From positions 23,130 through 87,129 of the forward strand of contig NVTU01000007.1 of assembly GCA_002401685.1 (NCBI GenBank): DNA of 64,000 nt, read 5' to 3'. The notes under the pieces are model-generated. The model was not told the origin of the DNA and ran no database searches. It saw only the letters and a list, made by a program, of their open reading frames with translations. This document shows positions 40,766-51,628 of this stretch, piece by piece; positions within the stretch are counted from its first letter, which is position 1; each line of letters begins with the position of its first letter. Both the position numbers and the translations under genes were made by a program. The stretch is from Kordiimonadales bacterium. GTDB lineage: Bacteria > Pseudomonadota > Alphaproteobacteria > Sphingomonadales > Kordiimonadaceae.

Positions 40766-40938
40766 GTAGCGTCCTAACCAATTAAAATCACATTGCGAAA
40801 GAGATACCCTTTCCGCGAACTAATTTCAGCCCATTTCTTTGTAATATAAGCCTTTTGAGGCAAAAGGGGCGAAATGATTTTCGGCAAACGTAAATCGCCC
40901 TGCGGAAAAACTAAATTCTGGGTCTGGGAGGACACAAA

Positions 40939-41925
40939 ATGACGGTAAAAATGATGCGGGCGATCACCATAAGCAAATATGGGCGCACAGAGGTTTTAGA
41001 GCAAATTGAACGCGCAATCCCAACTCCAAAAAGTGACCAGGTTCTTGTTAAAGTAAAAGCTGCTTCTATAAACCCGCGCGACTGGCTTTTGATGCGAGGC
41101 ATCTACCCTTTCAAGAAAACCGCAGAACCAATGCCAATTACGCTTGGCAGCGATATGTCAGGCACTATCGAAGCGATTGGCTGCGATGTTAAATCGCTGA
41201 AGATAGGAGACGACGTATTCGGCATGCAGCCGCTAAGCGGAAAATTTGGTGCATTCGCGGACTATATCGCTATCAGGGAAAGCGCGGTTGCCATCAAACC
41301 CAAGGCTCTTTCCCACGCCGATGCAGCAGCCACACCCTGCGCAGGCATGACCTCTCTGCAAACCATTCGTGATTTAGCTGCGATAAAAAAGGGTGAAACA
41401 ATTCTCATTAACGGCGCGTCAGGCGGGGTTGGCAGCTATGCCGTGCAAATCGCCAAAGCATATGGCGCGCATGTTACCGCTGTATCGAGCGCCGCGAATG
41501 CAGAGCTGTGCAAGTCACTTGGGGCTGATGAAGCCATTGATTACAAAGAAGTAAATTTCGAAGCTGGCGCGAACAAATATGATGTAGTGTACGATGTAAT
41601 TGGCCGGTCATCACCCAAGAAATGCAAAGGCGTTCTCAAAAAAAACGGCCGCTATATAACCACTATCCCAAGTCCTGGCACAGCGGTTGCCGCCGTTTTC
41701 AGCAAGTTAACAAAGCATCTCCCGTTCAGCAAAAAGCTGAGTGCGCATCTGATCCTCGTGAAACCGGCGGGGAAAGACTTAGCTGAAATGGCCAGCCTGA
41801 TTGTCAGCGGAAAAATGTACAGCTTGATCGATGCTCGTTACTCTTTGGAGCAAGCGACGGAAGCATTCGAGAAGAGCCAGTCGTGGCGTTCTCGCGGCAA
41901 ATTGGTTTTTGAAATAAACGACTAA
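40939..41925 (+). CDS. MDR-family NAD(P)-dependent alcohol dehydrogenase / quinone reductase
   Basis: GETILINGASGGVGSYAVQIAKAYGAHVTAVSS. Confidence 0.9.
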   Translation: MTVKMMRAITISKYGRTEVLEQIERAIPTPKSDQVLVKVKAASINPRDWLLMRGIYPFKKTAEPMPITLGSDMSGTIEAIGCDVKSLKIGDDVFGMQPLSGKFGAFADYIAIRESAVAIKPKALSHADAAATPCAGMTSLQTIRDLAAIKKGETILINGASGGVGSYAVQIAKAYGAHVTAVSSAANAELCKSLGADEAIDYKEVNFEAGANKYDVVYDVIGRSSPKKCKGVLKKNGRYITTIPSPGTAVAAVFSKLTKHLPFSKKLSAHLILVKPAGKDLAEMASLIVSGKMYSLIDARYSLEQATEAFEKSQSWRSRGKLVFEIND

Positions 41926-41955
41926 GATTATACGGCCAAATTGCAGGCAATAAAA

Positions 41956-41976
41956 AACCCGGCCAAAAGCCGGGTT
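41956..41976 (-). terminator. Terminator of rpoZ (possibly bidirectional)
   Basis: AACCCGGC ... GCCGGGTT followed by TTTT on minus strand. Confidence 0.85.
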
Positions 41977-41998
41977 CATTTAGCAAGCTGAAACGAGA

Positions 41999-42304
41999 TT
42001 AGTCAGTTTCAACTTTTGCAACGGTATCCATACCCGCCATCAGAATGTCGAGATCAACTTCTTCCGACTCATCTGATTCGACAACCTTGCGAAGGCCCAT
42101 GACGATCGAATCGATTAGATCATTTGGAACCACTTTTTCTTCAGCAATTTCACGCAGCGATACAACAGCGTTTTTGTCGTTATCACGCTCGACTTCGAGC
42201 GGTGCACCGGCCGAAATTTGGCGGGAACGCTGAGCCGCAGCTAGCACTAGATCAAAGCGGTTGTTTACTTTATCAACGCAGTCTTCAACGGTGACGCGAG
42301 CCAT
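41999..42304 (-). CDS. rpoZ: DNA-directed RNA polymerase omega subunit
   Basis: [33 protein letters not shown]. Confidence 0.97.
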   Translation of the reverse strand: MARVTVEDCVDKVNNRFDLVLAAAQRSRQISAGAPLEVERDNDKNAVVSLREIAEEKVVPNDLIDSIVMGLRKVVESDESEEVDLDILMAGMDTVAKVETD

Positions 42305-42406
42305 TCATTATCTCCAAATATTGTGCCAGCACCGCGCTTTCGCAGCCTCAGCCATACAAGCGCCCGCTTATACAAGCGCAAACAAAGGCTGTAAAGTAAG
42401 GAATCG

Positions 42407-42979
42407 CTAGAGTTTGGCAGAAATCTCACTTATTGACCAAAGCTGATCTGTAATGGGCTCGGAATCCAACATTTCCTGAACTGTTTGGCCGAGATACGGG
42501 TGTCTCCATGATGGTGCAATATCAGCCAGCGGCTTCAGAACAAATGCACGTCTGTGAAGCCGAGGGTGTGGCACAACAGGCTCAACAAGAAAAGCAGCTG
42601 GGTCCTTGTTCTCAACGACAGCCAGCCACTGCGCAAGGTCAGGCAACACGGCATCGCCGCGCGTGAGCAAATCAATATCCAAGGTCCGCGCACTCCAGCG
42701 TTCTGCAGGCTTCCGGCCAAGGGACGTTTCCACCGCCTGAAACAGGCCAAGCAAATCAGATGCCGATAGCTCGGAGCTAATGCGGACGGCAATATTGATA
42801 AAGTGGGGCTGATCAGATACCGGATACGCCACAGTTTCGTAGACTTTCGATACCTGCGTGATACCCACCCCGGCCCCAGCCAGCAATTCAAGAGCTCGCT
42901 TAAGCGTAGCCCTTGGCTTGCCCGCAGCAGACGGCAAATTGGCCCCCAGCCCTATCAATATCGACCCAGTTTCGATCAC
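42407..42979 (-). CDS. folK: 2-amino-4-hydroxy-6-hydroxymethyldihydropteridine diphosphokinase
   Basis: LIGLGANLPS; RWSARTLDIDLLTRGD; VVPHPRLHRRAFVLKPLADIAP. Confidence 0.95.
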   Translation of the reverse strand: MIETGSILIGLGANLPSAAGKPRATLKRALELLAGAGVGITQVSKVYETVAYPVSDQPHFINIAVRISSELSASDLLGLFQAVETSLGRKPAERWSARTLDIDLLTRGDAVLPDLAQWLAVVENKDPAAFLVEPVVPHPRLHRRAFVLKPLADIAPSWRHPYLGQTVQEMLDSEPITDQLWSISEISAKL

Positions 42980-43127
42980 TTTGCTCCTTTAGAGCCAGAC
43001 GGTAGCCTTTGTTGGTCCGGATTTACTATTATTTAACGCTAATCCTTAAGGCTGTATCCATGCATTTTCTTTTTTTTGTATTTTAGTCCCTTTGATCTTC
43101 ACCCATTCCCCATGATTGGAATAGGCT

Positions 43128-43718
43128 ATGCTAATTTACCCTCAGGAACGCCTTGCCCTATTTATTGACGGCGCTAACCTATATGCCACCGCCCGAGCCC
43201 TAGACATTGAGATAGATTATAAAGCACTACGGGCTTTTTTCGCACGAAAAGCCCGGCTGATACGGGCCTTCTATTATACTGCAATTTTGGAAGATCAGGA
43301 GTATTCACCCCTGCGCCCCCTCATTGATTGGCTGGACTATAACGGTTTCACTTTGGTGACTAAACCCGTGAAAGAATTCACTGATGACCATGGCAGGCGT
43401 AAGATTAAAGGCAACATGGATATTGAGATCGCAGTGGATATGCTGAATATTTCACATTCGCTTGATCACGTGGTTCTATTTTCAGGTGATGGTGATTTCC
43501 GCAGGCTTATTGAGGCAATCCAGCGCCGAGGGACCCGGGTTACTGTTGTAAGTTCGAACAGCACACAGCCCTCCATGATCGCAGATGAGTTGCGGCGGCA
43601 AGCCGACCAGTTCATCGACCTTGAGCAGTTGCGTGACATGATCGGCCGCGCGCCAAACGGCAAAGACCATGACGATGCCCCTGGAGATGCCGCTTATAAA
43701 GATCATCTGGATGATTAG
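43128..43718 (+). CDS. NYN domain (LabA/DUF88) protein, putative RNase
   Basis: RLALFIDGANLYATARAL; LFSGDGDFRRLIEAIQRRGTRVTVVSS. Confidence 0.92.
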   Translation: MLIYPQERLALFIDGANLYATARALDIEIDYKALRAFFARKARLIRAFYYTAILEDQEYSPLRPLIDWLDYNGFTLVTKPVKEFTDDHGRRKIKGNMDIEIAVDMLNISHSLDHVVLFSGDGDFRRLIEAIQRRGTRVTVVSSNSTQPSMIADELRRQADQFIDLEQLRDMIGRAPNGKDHDDAPGDAAYKDHLDD

Positions 43719-43785
43719 CAGGTACGCTTGACGCGTCGCTGAAAACACTGCAGTTTCCTCGCTCACCGAGCCCAAGGAAACTGCC

Positions 43786-44433
43786 ATGCCCTCTGCCCCC
43801 TTTATAGAGCCTGACCGCGAATGCACATTATGTCCAAGGCTGGTTGAATTTCGAACATCGAATAAAACTGAATACCCAGACTATTTTAACGGTGCCATTA
43901 CAAGTTTTGGTGCAATGGACGCGCCGTTTCTCATCATTGGGTTAGCCCCGGGCCTTAAGGGCGCCAACAAAACTGGACGCCCCTTCACTGGTGACTTTTC
44001 TGGGGCACTATTGTTTAAATGCCTTGAGCAAATGGGTTGGGCAAACGACAAAAACCAAAATACGCCAGGCGACGGGTTTGAGTTGATAGGCACATGCGTC
44101 ACCAACGCGGTTTGTTGTGTACCACCGCAAAACAAACCAACGGCGGCTGAGGTGAATAACTGCCGCCCTTTTCTGCTGTCACGGCTGGATCATATGCCCA
44201 ACGTAAAAATATTGATGGCTCTCGGCCGACTAGCCCACGACAGCACGCTCCGAACATTCGGCCTCCGCTTGGCAGATTATAAGTTCGGCCATGCTGCACG
44301 TCACCTTTTGCCAAACGGCTTGATATTGGTCGATAGCTACCATGTCTCTCGCTACAACGTGAACACAGGCGTCCTGACGGAAGACATGTTCATGGATGCC
44401 CTTAGGCTTGTTGAGCGGGAAATCACAGCTTGA
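43786..44433 (+). CDS. Uracil-DNA glycosylase family 5 (UdgB-like)
   Basis: LIIGLAPGLKGANKTGRPFTGDFSGALL; DSYHVSRYNVNTGVLT. Confidence 0.85.
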   Translation: MPSAPFIEPDRECTLCPRLVEFRTSNKTEYPDYFNGAITSFGAMDAPFLIIGLAPGLKGANKTGRPFTGDFSGALLFKCLEQMGWANDKNQNTPGDGFELIGTCVTNAVCCVPPQNKPTAAEVNNCRPFLLSRLDHMPNVKILMALGRLAHDSTLRTFGLRLADYKFGHAARHLLPNGLILVDSYHVSRYNVNTGVLTEDMFMDALRLVEREITA

Positions 44434-44729
44434 TTTTAGAGACAGCAACTTTATGCATCAAACCCGGCAAGCAGCTTGAGTTTGAGGCCGCGATGCAGGA
44501 AGCAAAAACAATTATCGCCTCAATGAAGGGCTTCATCAGTCTAGCGGTACGGCCTTGCTTTGAACAGGACAGCCAATATTTGCTTGAGGTAAGATGGGAA
44601 ACGCTTGAAGATCATACGGTGGGCTTCAGAGGCTCCCCAGAGTATCAGCACTGGAAAGCGCTACTTCATCATTTCTATGATCCGTTTCCCACCGTCAAAC
44701 ATTACGGTGAGCCGCGCATAGAAGCCTAA
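44430..44729 (+). CDS. Antibiotic biosynthesis monooxygenase (ABM) domain protein
   Basis: ETATLCIKPGKQLEFEAAMQEAKTIIASMKGFISLAVRPC; overlaps upstream stop. Confidence 0.85.
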   Translation: MILETATLCIKPGKQLEFEAAMQEAKTIIASMKGFISLAVRPCFEQDSQYLLEVRWETLEDHTVGFRGSPEYQHWKALLHHFYDPFPTVKHYGEPRIEA

Positions 44730-44735
44730 CTGCGT

Positions 44736-44999
44736 TTAATACTGTGTCGACAACCAATCGGACAAGTTCGCCAACTCATTCTTGCCGGATAGCTTTTCTG
44801 CGGCGTCTGCCCCCGCGACCAAGTGGTATATTTTATGAGCTGCTGGCGCATCACCACTGGCAACTGCCGTGCGCAGTGCCTGCATCAAGCTTGGGCGCAG
44901 CGCAGCAAGTGAGCGCACATAGGTTTCTGGGAGCTTGTAAGGACGCAGTTTGGGGGTGAGACCCGCGGGTCTCGACGTGCTATGAAAGTGACCTGTCAT
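44736..44999 (-). CDS. Small hypothetical protein (weakly HPt-like helical pattern)
   Basis: 87 aa from MTGHFHSTSRPAG...; upstream palindromes; no clear domain. Confidence 0.5.
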   Translation of the reverse strand: MTGHFHSTSRPAGLTPKLRPYKLPETYVRSLAALRPSLMQALRTAVASGDAPAAHKIYHLVAGADAAEKLSGKNELANLSDWLSTQY

Positions 45000-45062
45000 G
45001 GGAACGACTCTCCTTTGGTTTTCGCCCCCATTACACCGTATATTGTATAAAATATCGTTAAA

Positions 45063-45078
45063 ATACCATATATGGTAT
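45063..45078. promoter_or_regulatory. 16-bp perfect palindrome, candidate operator
   Basis: ATACCATATATGGTAT, 64 bp upstream of the 44999 start; degenerate second site nearby (ccgtatattgtata). Confidence 0.5.
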
Positions 45079-45112
45079 ACATAATTAAATGCGCTGCATG
45101 GCAATCTGGCAT

Positions 45113-45137
45113 AAAAAAAAGGCCCCGAAGGGCCTTT
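45113..45137 (-). terminator. Terminator of TonB receptor gene
   Basis: Minus strand AAAGGCCC TTCG GGGCCTTTTTTTT. Confidence 0.88.
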
Positions 45138-45161
45138 GGTCATCGTAGAAATTCGCTTGTT

Positions 45162-47417
45162 TTAGAAGTTGAACTTCGCACCAACGATAAGCGTCTGAGG
45201 CTTACCCGGACGTAGACCATACGGCCGACGAGAAACGACAAACGCCTTGTCGAACAGATTTTGCACTTCACCGAACAGACGGACTTTATCAGCCACCTGG
45301 AAGTGCGCAGCCAAATCAAACACAACGCGGCTACCAACGCGTTGGAACTCATTGATTGCACCCTGGCCAGCAACAGTACGAATATTGCCCGTGTACTGAG
45401 CCGCAAGCGTTATGCTTTTCACATCGTCTTCAACACCGATTGAGAAATACCCCTGATTACGGCTTACGTTAGGGATTTTGTCACCGACCACAACATCACC
45501 GAAGAAGCTGCTATCAAACTGTGAGCGGAACTCTGCATCAGTGAATGTGTAATTTGCGTTGATCGGCATACGGTAGCCGCCAGCAAGATCAAACACCACG
45601 TTACCGGCAAATTCAAATCCAGTGATATTGGCTTCACCGCCATTAAATTGATCACCCGGGTCGCAGTTGCCCTGCCCTGACGAGGCCGTGCAAGTTCCAA
45701 GCAGGTTGGAGTAGTCGTTATAGAAAGCGATAAGCTCGAAGTATGAGTTCTCGGTGCTGTAACGGAGGCCTGCTTCATAATTGATGCTTTCCTCAGGCTT
45801 CACGTCCTGTCTACTGCTTGCCCCTGGAGGGTTAAAGCCTTTGTTGACGCCCGCGATGAACGACAGGTTATCAGTGGCATCATAAACCACACCTAGACCT
45901 GGGAGTGCCACTGTCAGGCTATTTTCTCGTGTGCCTGTAGGGCCTTCAGAGCGGTCGCCGTCAGAGGTTGAATAGTCAAGGCGGCTAAGGTTGATGACCT
46001 CAACCCGCAAGCCCGGTACAAAGCGCCAGCGCCCAGTAGTGATCTCATCTTCAATATAGAAAGCCCATGCATTCGCTTTGGCTTCACGATTAGCCTGGCT
46101 ACCCGGCAAACCAACTGATGTCTGAATCAACGCGCCATTGTCAATGCGGAAGCTCTCTCGGAACTGCAAACGATCTTCTTCGTCCTGATGGAAACGAGCA
46201 GAGAATTCAACATCGTGGTTCACACCGCCGCTTTCGAAGTTCCAGCCAATAACTGTCTGAATGCCTGCAGAGTAATAATTGCGGGCATTGTGACGGTACT
46301 GAACTGCGTCGTCCGGGCTTACACCGTCACCGCGCAAGTTATCGAGGACTGAATTACAGAATGCGTCGCAGTTAGCAGGGTCACCGTAAAGCGCCGTTGG
46401 ACGGAAGCGGCCCTGGCCGAAATCTAGATCATCAAGCTTGAACCAATCACGGAAGAAATCATTATAATAAGCCACTGTCGTAACGTCGACGCTGTCAGAT
46501 ACGGCAATATGGTGCGTTAACTGAAATTGCTTGTGCTCGGTCTGAATATTATCAAGTGCAGACGCAGCGTAACGTCGGTATGGATTAACCGCGAAATCGG
46601 CGTCTGTCAGGCCGGTGTAGGATGCGTTACTATCATTGTTGGTATTACCAACTTTCAGCTCAAGATAATGCTGGTTGCCACCAGTTCCATCAATATTCCA
46701 GCGGAATTTTCCGACATAGTCCTGAATGCTAAAGCCAGTGTCTCCGCCACCGTCTAGCTGAGCAAAACCGTCGCTGGATGCTTGAAATGTTTCAATCAGA
46801 TAGGCGAAATCATCATTTGAGCCACCGATGCCAGCATGAACCGTCAAGGAATCGAAGCTACCAAAGCGTGTATTGATAAAGCCCGCAAAGTCTTCCGTAG
46901 GAATTGGCGTGCTGATCAGGTTAATTGCTCCGCCAGTCGTACGAGGACCAAATTTAATCGCTGCGGAGCCCTTCCGGACTTCAACCGCAGATAGGCGGCC
47001 AGCTACGGGGAAGTAATAGGCCGACGGTGCAGCGTACGGCGCTGGGGCAATAAGGATGCCGTCTTCCATCAAAGTAATATTAGCCGAACGGTCTGTTTCC
47101 GTGCCGCGAATACCAATATTCGGGCGCAGGCCAAGGCCTTCTTCTTCTTCAATATTCACACCTGGCACAAGGCGCAGGATCCGGTTGATGTCCTGATACT
47201 GGAATTTCTCAAGCTCAGCTTTACCGATATAATTAGCGGCTCCAGCGATTTCTTTCACTTTTGCCCGGCTACCAATAACCTGAATGCGTTCTATCGCCTT
47301 TTCAGTTGGCTTTGCTTCCGCGTCAGCGGTGCCTGCGGCATCTGCTGCCGATACAGAAGTTGCGCCCACAAGAAGGGCTGCAACCGCAGCTGAAGTGCTG
47401 TGTCTAAAATTCATCAA
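45162..47417 (-). CDS. TonB-dependent receptor (FecA-like)
   Basis: Plug domain IQVIGSRAKVKEIAGAANYIGKAELEKFQYQDINRILRLVPGVNIEEEEGLGLRPNIGIRGTETDRSANITLMEDGI; C-terminal aromatic F. Confidence 0.93.
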   Translation of the reverse strand: MMNFRHSTSAAVAALLVGATSVSAADAAGTADAEAKPTEKAIERIQVIGSRAKVKEIAGAANYIGKAELEKFQYQDINRILRLVPGVNIEEEEGLGLRPNIGIRGTETDRSANITLMEDGILIAPAPYAAPSAYYFPVAGRLSAVEVRKGSAAIKFGPRTTGGAINLISTPIPTEDFAGFINTRFGSFDSLTVHAGIGGSNDDFAYLIETFQASSDGFAQLDGGGDTGFSIQDYVGKFRWNIDGTGGNQHYLELKVGNTNNDSNASYTGLTDADFAVNPYRRYAASALDNIQTEHKQFQLTHHIAVSDSVDVTTVAYYNDFFRDWFKLDDLDFGQGRFRPTALYGDPANCDAFCNSVLDNLRGDGVSPDDAVQYRHNARNYYSAGIQTVIGWNFESGGVNHDVEFSARFHQDEEDRLQFRESFRIDNGALIQTSVGLPGSQANREAKANAWAFYIEDEITTGRWRFVPGLRVEVINLSRLDYSTSDGDRSEGPTGTRENSLTVALPGLGVVYDATDNLSFIAGVNKGFNPPGASSRQDVKPEESINYEAGLRYSTENSYFELIAFYNDYSNLLGTCTASSGQGNCDPGDQFNGGEANITGFEFAGNVVFDLAGGYRMPINANYTFTDAEFRSQFDSSFFGDVVVGDKIPNVSRNQGYFSIGVEDDVKSITLAAQYTGNIRTVAGQGAINEFQRVGSRVVFDLAAHFQVADKVRLFGEVQNLFDKAFVVSRRPYGLRPGKPQTLIVGAKFNF

Positions 47418-47949
47418 GTACCATCCTGAATATAAGAATTATTATCAAAAACTGACGTCGATGTAACATCCCGCAAATGCTATTGCAAGTCATTCTCAAC
47501 ACTTAACTCCAGAAGGTTAATTTATTACTAACTATGTGTTGTTTTCCAGCAGGTTATGCCATTTCTGACGTTAGAATAAGAAGGCCATTACCCATAAAAC
47601 CAGGTCATAAAGTCCTGCAGATTGGGTTTAGTTGATAAGGCCAAGCCTTCTCAAGCAGGCACGCCTACGCGCGCAATTCAGGCATCAATGATACAATCAA
47701 CCTATTGTCACTGGATTTTGGCAAACACCGGACCAGCCTATTCAAGGGCTATGGTGGCAAAACAAAGTGCTGCCGACGACGCGACCTGCAGACTGTTTGC
47801 CTGTAATACTCAAACCCATTTGGATACCAACGCGCATAGTGAACCGGGCTGTATATCGCGCAGGTCTGCCTCAAATAAATGGCTGAGCCTTTACAGCTCA
47901 GCCAATCAATAAAGCTATTTTCTCGATAAGAAGTTAACCAGCAGCACGG

Positions 47950-49998
47950 CTAATCCCCGGCCTTCGGCGCATACTCCTCAAACCACTTTCGTACATAGAG
48001 CTGCGTGCGCATAAAGTTTGAAGGGATACTGCCGGTGCCGTGATATTCGCCGCGCATCGGAATTAATTTAGTAGGTATACCCAAGGCCTTAAGCGCTCCG
48101 TAATATTCCTCAGCTTGTGCAAGAGGCGTGCGCAGGTCACGGTCGCCTGTCATCAGCAGAACCGGCGTTGTTACTTTGGCTACATGCATTATCGGAGAAT
48201 GTTCCAGCCATTTAGTTGGGTCTTCCCAGAACGGTGGGCTAAAGAAATTCGTAGCCCAGCCAGCAACGTCTGTTGTACTGGCCATAGATATCCAGTTCAC
48301 AACAGGGCAGCGTGCAACTGCAGCTGCAAAACGCTGTGTCTGCCCAACAATCCATGTTGTCAAAATTCCGCCGCCAGAACAGCCTTCTACATAAAGGCGA
48401 TCAGTGTCGATATAGCCTTTCTCAATGGCGAAATCGACGCCAGCCATCAGATCACTGTAATCGCGTTCGCCGGGGTAAGCATCCTGAATGGCATTTGCAA
48501 ATGCATCGCCGTACCCAGTTGACCCGCGCGGGTTAGTATAAAGCACCACATACCCGTTTGCGGCGTGCTCCAGCCGACTAAAGCTGAACCCTGCATTATA
48601 CATTGCATGCGGCCCGCCATGGATAGAAAGATAAAGGGGGTACTTTTTAGAAGCATCAAACTTAGGAGGCTTAACAAGCCACCCCTGCACTTTTGTACCC
48701 TCGGTGGATGTATACCAAATTTCCTCTACAGTGCCCAAGTCCACACCTTGAAGAACATCAGCATTCACATCCGTCAGCACTATAAATTTGCTACCAGTCT
48801 TAACGTTAAAACGCACAACATCTGCGGGATCTGTGAAACTGCTAAGCGTCCCGACGGCAGTACCGTTGTCACTGATGTTAGAAAAGCGCAGCACATGCAT
48901 GCCTTTCGTCACATCCCGCATCTTTTCTTTCAGCGACACATGATAAAGATTCACATGCCCGCGACTGTTCATTGAGAAATAAACGCCACGGCCCCTTTTA
49001 TCCCACGTTAGCTGATTTGGACCGTCATTTAGCGCGGTGGCTAGGACACGGCCATTTTTCCCATCAGCATCCATAACCAATAAGTCTGGCGTCGGGGAGG
49101 TTCTATTCCAGGCAGGAATTCCGCTGTAGGCGATCGATTTCCCGTCCGGGGAGAACTTTGGGTTTGCCCAAGTTCCTTTGCCTTCGGTAAGCGCCGATAG
49201 CTCTCCCGTAGCAATGTTGACCGAATACAGTTGGGAGACAAAAAAATCCTTTTCCCAATCATCAGCGGCGTTACCATCAAAGACGATTTGCGTCCCATCT
49301 GGTGACCAATCAAGACTTGGAGCAGATGCGATTGCACCGAGAATTCGGCGTCCGACATTCCAGTCACCTGATGTCAGCTGACGAGGCGTGCCGCCTTCAG
49401 CGGGCACCACATACAGATGATCATTTGTGTTGATATAGCTACCGACCCGATCTTGCCGGTAGTGGTATTTATCAATTACTAACGGATCTGGCGTCCACTT
49501 CGCGCCTTTAGGCCGCGCTGGCAGCTTGATAGTCCAAGCGTTTTTCTGTGGTACACGGGCTACAAAAGCAATCTGCTTTCCGTCCGGCGACCATTTCATA
49601 CTCCGAGACCGCAAATCGCCGTGTGTGACTTGACTGGTCGCGCCCTCTGCATCCATCCAACGCACAAAAATTTGCGGCTGGCCTTCCGCATCTGGCTTAA
49701 CAAAGGCAATCCGTGTCCCGTCTGGCGACCAATTGGCGTTAAAGCCTGACGTCAGTTGCCGGTTCCGGCTGCCGTCGACATTCATAATCCACAAAACAGA
49801 AGCCCTACGGTCCTTCTTTTTATCGATCCTGCCGCGCGTATAAATAATTTGTTTACCGTCAGGGGATATCTGCGGCCCACCCACGGTTTCAAAATCCAAA
49901 AAAGTTTTTAGTTGTAAAGATTTATCTGCCGCATTCAGCGTCGTTGAAATCAACATCGCGATGGCTGCAGCAATGAACGTGCGCCCAATTACACTCAT
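47950..49998 (-). CDS. S9 family peptidase (prolyl oligopeptidase/acylaminoacyl peptidase type)
   Basis: WSPDGTRIAF beta-propeller repeats; LYVEGCSGGGILTTWIVGQ nucleophile motif; start at MSVIGRTF. Confidence 0.92.
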   Translation of the reverse strand: MSVIGRTFIAAAIAMLISTTLNAADKSLQLKTFLDFETVGGPQISPDGKQIIYTRGRIDKKKDRRASVLWIMNVDGSRNRQLTSGFNANWSPDGTRIAFVKPDAEGQPQIFVRWMDAEGATSQVTHGDLRSRSMKWSPDGKQIAFVARVPQKNAWTIKLPARPKGAKWTPDPLVIDKYHYRQDRVGSYINTNDHLYVVPAEGGTPRQLTSGDWNVGRRILGAIASAPSLDWSPDGTQIVFDGNAADDWEKDFFVSQLYSVNIATGELSALTEGKGTWANPKFSPDGKSIAYSGIPAWNRTSPTPDLLVMDADGKNGRVLATALNDGPNQLTWDKRGRGVYFSMNSRGHVNLYHVSLKEKMRDVTKGMHVLRFSNISDNGTAVGTLSSFTDPADVVRFNVKTGSKFIVLTDVNADVLQGVDLGTVEEIWYTSTEGTKVQGWLVKPPKFDASKKYPLYLSIHGGPHAMYNAGFSFSRLEHAANGYVVLYTNPRGSTGYGDAFANAIQDAYPGERDYSDLMAGVDFAIEKGYIDTDRLYVEGCSGGGILTTWIVGQTQRFAAAVARCPVVNWISMASTTDVAGWATNFFSPPFWEDPTKWLEHSPIMHVAKVTTPVLLMTGDRDLRTPLAQAEEYYGALKALGIPTKLIPMRGEYHGTGSIPSNFMRTQLYVRKWFEEYAPKAGD

Positions 49999-50101
49999 TT
50001 TACCCTCCCTATGATCCTGCAGAGCATTAAACCCAGAACCTAAGGATTTGTCACGCATTCAATTACATAGGGAAAATTAAACAGATGGGAAGCCAACGGG
50101 C

Positions 50102-50581
50102 TTAGGCGTGATCTTTCATCAGGCGAGCCTTTTGCCTGCTCCAATCGCGCAGCTTTTCAGTTTCGCGCTTATCATGCAGCTTTTTGCCCTTGCCAATACC
50201 GATCAATATTTTGGCCCGGCCTTTATCATTAAAATAGAGCTTTAATGGCACAAGCGTCATGCCGCCGCGCTGAACCTTGCCGCCCAAACGATTAATTTCG
50301 CGCTTATGCATCAATAACTTACGTGGCCGTCTAGGTTGGTGATTATACCGGTTACCATGCGAAAACTCAGGGATATGCGCGTTTACCAACCACAGTTCAC
50401 CGTCTTTTTCTTCGGCGTAGCTTTCGCGGATATTAGATTCCCCTGCCCGTAGTGACTTGATCTCTGTTCCGGTCAGCATAATGCCCGCCTCATATTCCTC
50501 TTCGATGAAATATAAGTGACGGGCCTTTCTATTATCGGCCACCGCACGGGATGGGTTGAGGTCTTTTTTCTTCTTTGCCAT
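50102..50581 (-). CDS. smpB: SsrA-binding protein SmpB
   Basis: [41 protein letters not shown]. Confidence 0.97.
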   Translation of the reverse strand: MAKKKKDLNPSRAVADNRKARHLYFIEEEYEAGIMLTGTEIKSLRAGESNIRESYAEEKDGELWLVNAHIPEFSHGNRYNHQPRRPRKLLMHKREINRLGGKVQRGGMTLVPLKLYFNDKGRAKILIGIGKGKKLHDKRETEKLRDWSRQKARLMKDHA

Positions 50582-50585
50582 AGCT

Positions 50586-51476
50586 TTAATTAAAATTCAC
50601 TGGCTCAAGCTCAAGTGTCTCAATGATGGAGCGAAGCGTCGCCCTAGTATGCTCACTTGCAGCTTCAATTGGCAATCGCACATGCTCATGACAAATCCCA
50701 AGAAGTGAACCAGCATACTTCGCAGGTGCAGGACTTGGTTCCATAAACATCGCACGGTGCAGCGGTAGCAGTTTATCTTGAAGGGTCAGTGCTGTCGCAT
50801 AATCCCCCGCCAACAGCGCCTCCTGCACTTGGCTAACCAGCTTAGGAGCAACATTTGCGGAAACACTGATACAGCCGACCCCGCCCATTGCATTAAAGCC
50901 GTGCGCGGTCGCGTCTTCACCAGAAAGCTGAATAAAGTCGGGCCCCATGGCAGCGCGTTGGCTGGCGCATCTATCCAGATCGCCGGTCGCATCCTTTAGG
51001 CCGACAATCCGCGGCAACTCAAACAACTTCGCCATTGTTTCCACGCTCATATCAACAACAGAACGACCAGGAATATTATAGATGATGATAGGTAGGTCAG
51101 ACGCGTCGTGAATGGCTTTAAAATGCGCGTATAAGCCAGACTGGCTAGGCTTATTGTAATAGGGCGTCACGATCAGCGCGCCGTCAGCGCCCGCTTTTTC
51201 CACATACTGAATAAGCTCAACAGCTTCAGATGTGTTATTTGAGCCAGCGCCTGCGATAACCGGCACGCGGCCATCAGCCGCTTCAATACACAATTTTACG
51301 ACTAGCTTATGCTCATCATGACTAAGGGTTGGGCTTTCACCCGTTGTTCCCACCGGCACTAGTCCGTGTGAGCCCTGTTTTATCTGCCAGTCCACCAACT
51401 TTTGAAAACCATCAGTATCAACGGTATCCTCAGGGGTGAACGGAGTAATTAGAGCTGGGATGGAACCCTTAAACAT
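50586..51476 (-). CDS. dapA: 4-hydroxy-tetrahydrodipicolinate synthase
   Basis: [55 protein letters not shown]. Confidence 0.96.
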   Translation of the reverse strand: MFKGSIPALITPFTPEDTVDTDGFQKLVDWQIKQGSHGLVPVGTTGESPTLSHDEHKLVVKLCIEAADGRVPVIAGAGSNNTSEAVELIQYVEKAGADGALIVTPYYNKPSQSGLYAHFKAIHDASDLPIIIYNIPGRSVVDMSVETMAKLFELPRIVGLKDATGDLDRCASQRAAMGPDFIQLSGEDATAHGFNAMGGVGCISVSANVAPKLVSQVQEALLAGDYATALTLQDKLLPLHRAMFMEPSPAPAKYAGSLLGICHEHVRLPIEAASEHTRATLRSIIETLELEPVNFN

Positions 51477-51628
51477 TTTTAGCGCCTCAAGTGTTAAATT
51501 CAAATTTGGCGCACCCTAACGCCCGCCCTATAAAAGGGCAAGCGTCGGTATGGTTTGTTTATGTCACAAAAAAGCTACCGTTAACCTTTATCGAGCTTTT
51601 AAGACAAAGGCCACGGGTTTGCTGTAAC

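Noticed and set aside
47622-47912. 96-aa plus-strand ORF between TonB receptor and peptidase
   Set aside because: No domain, no convincing RBS; probably intergenic.
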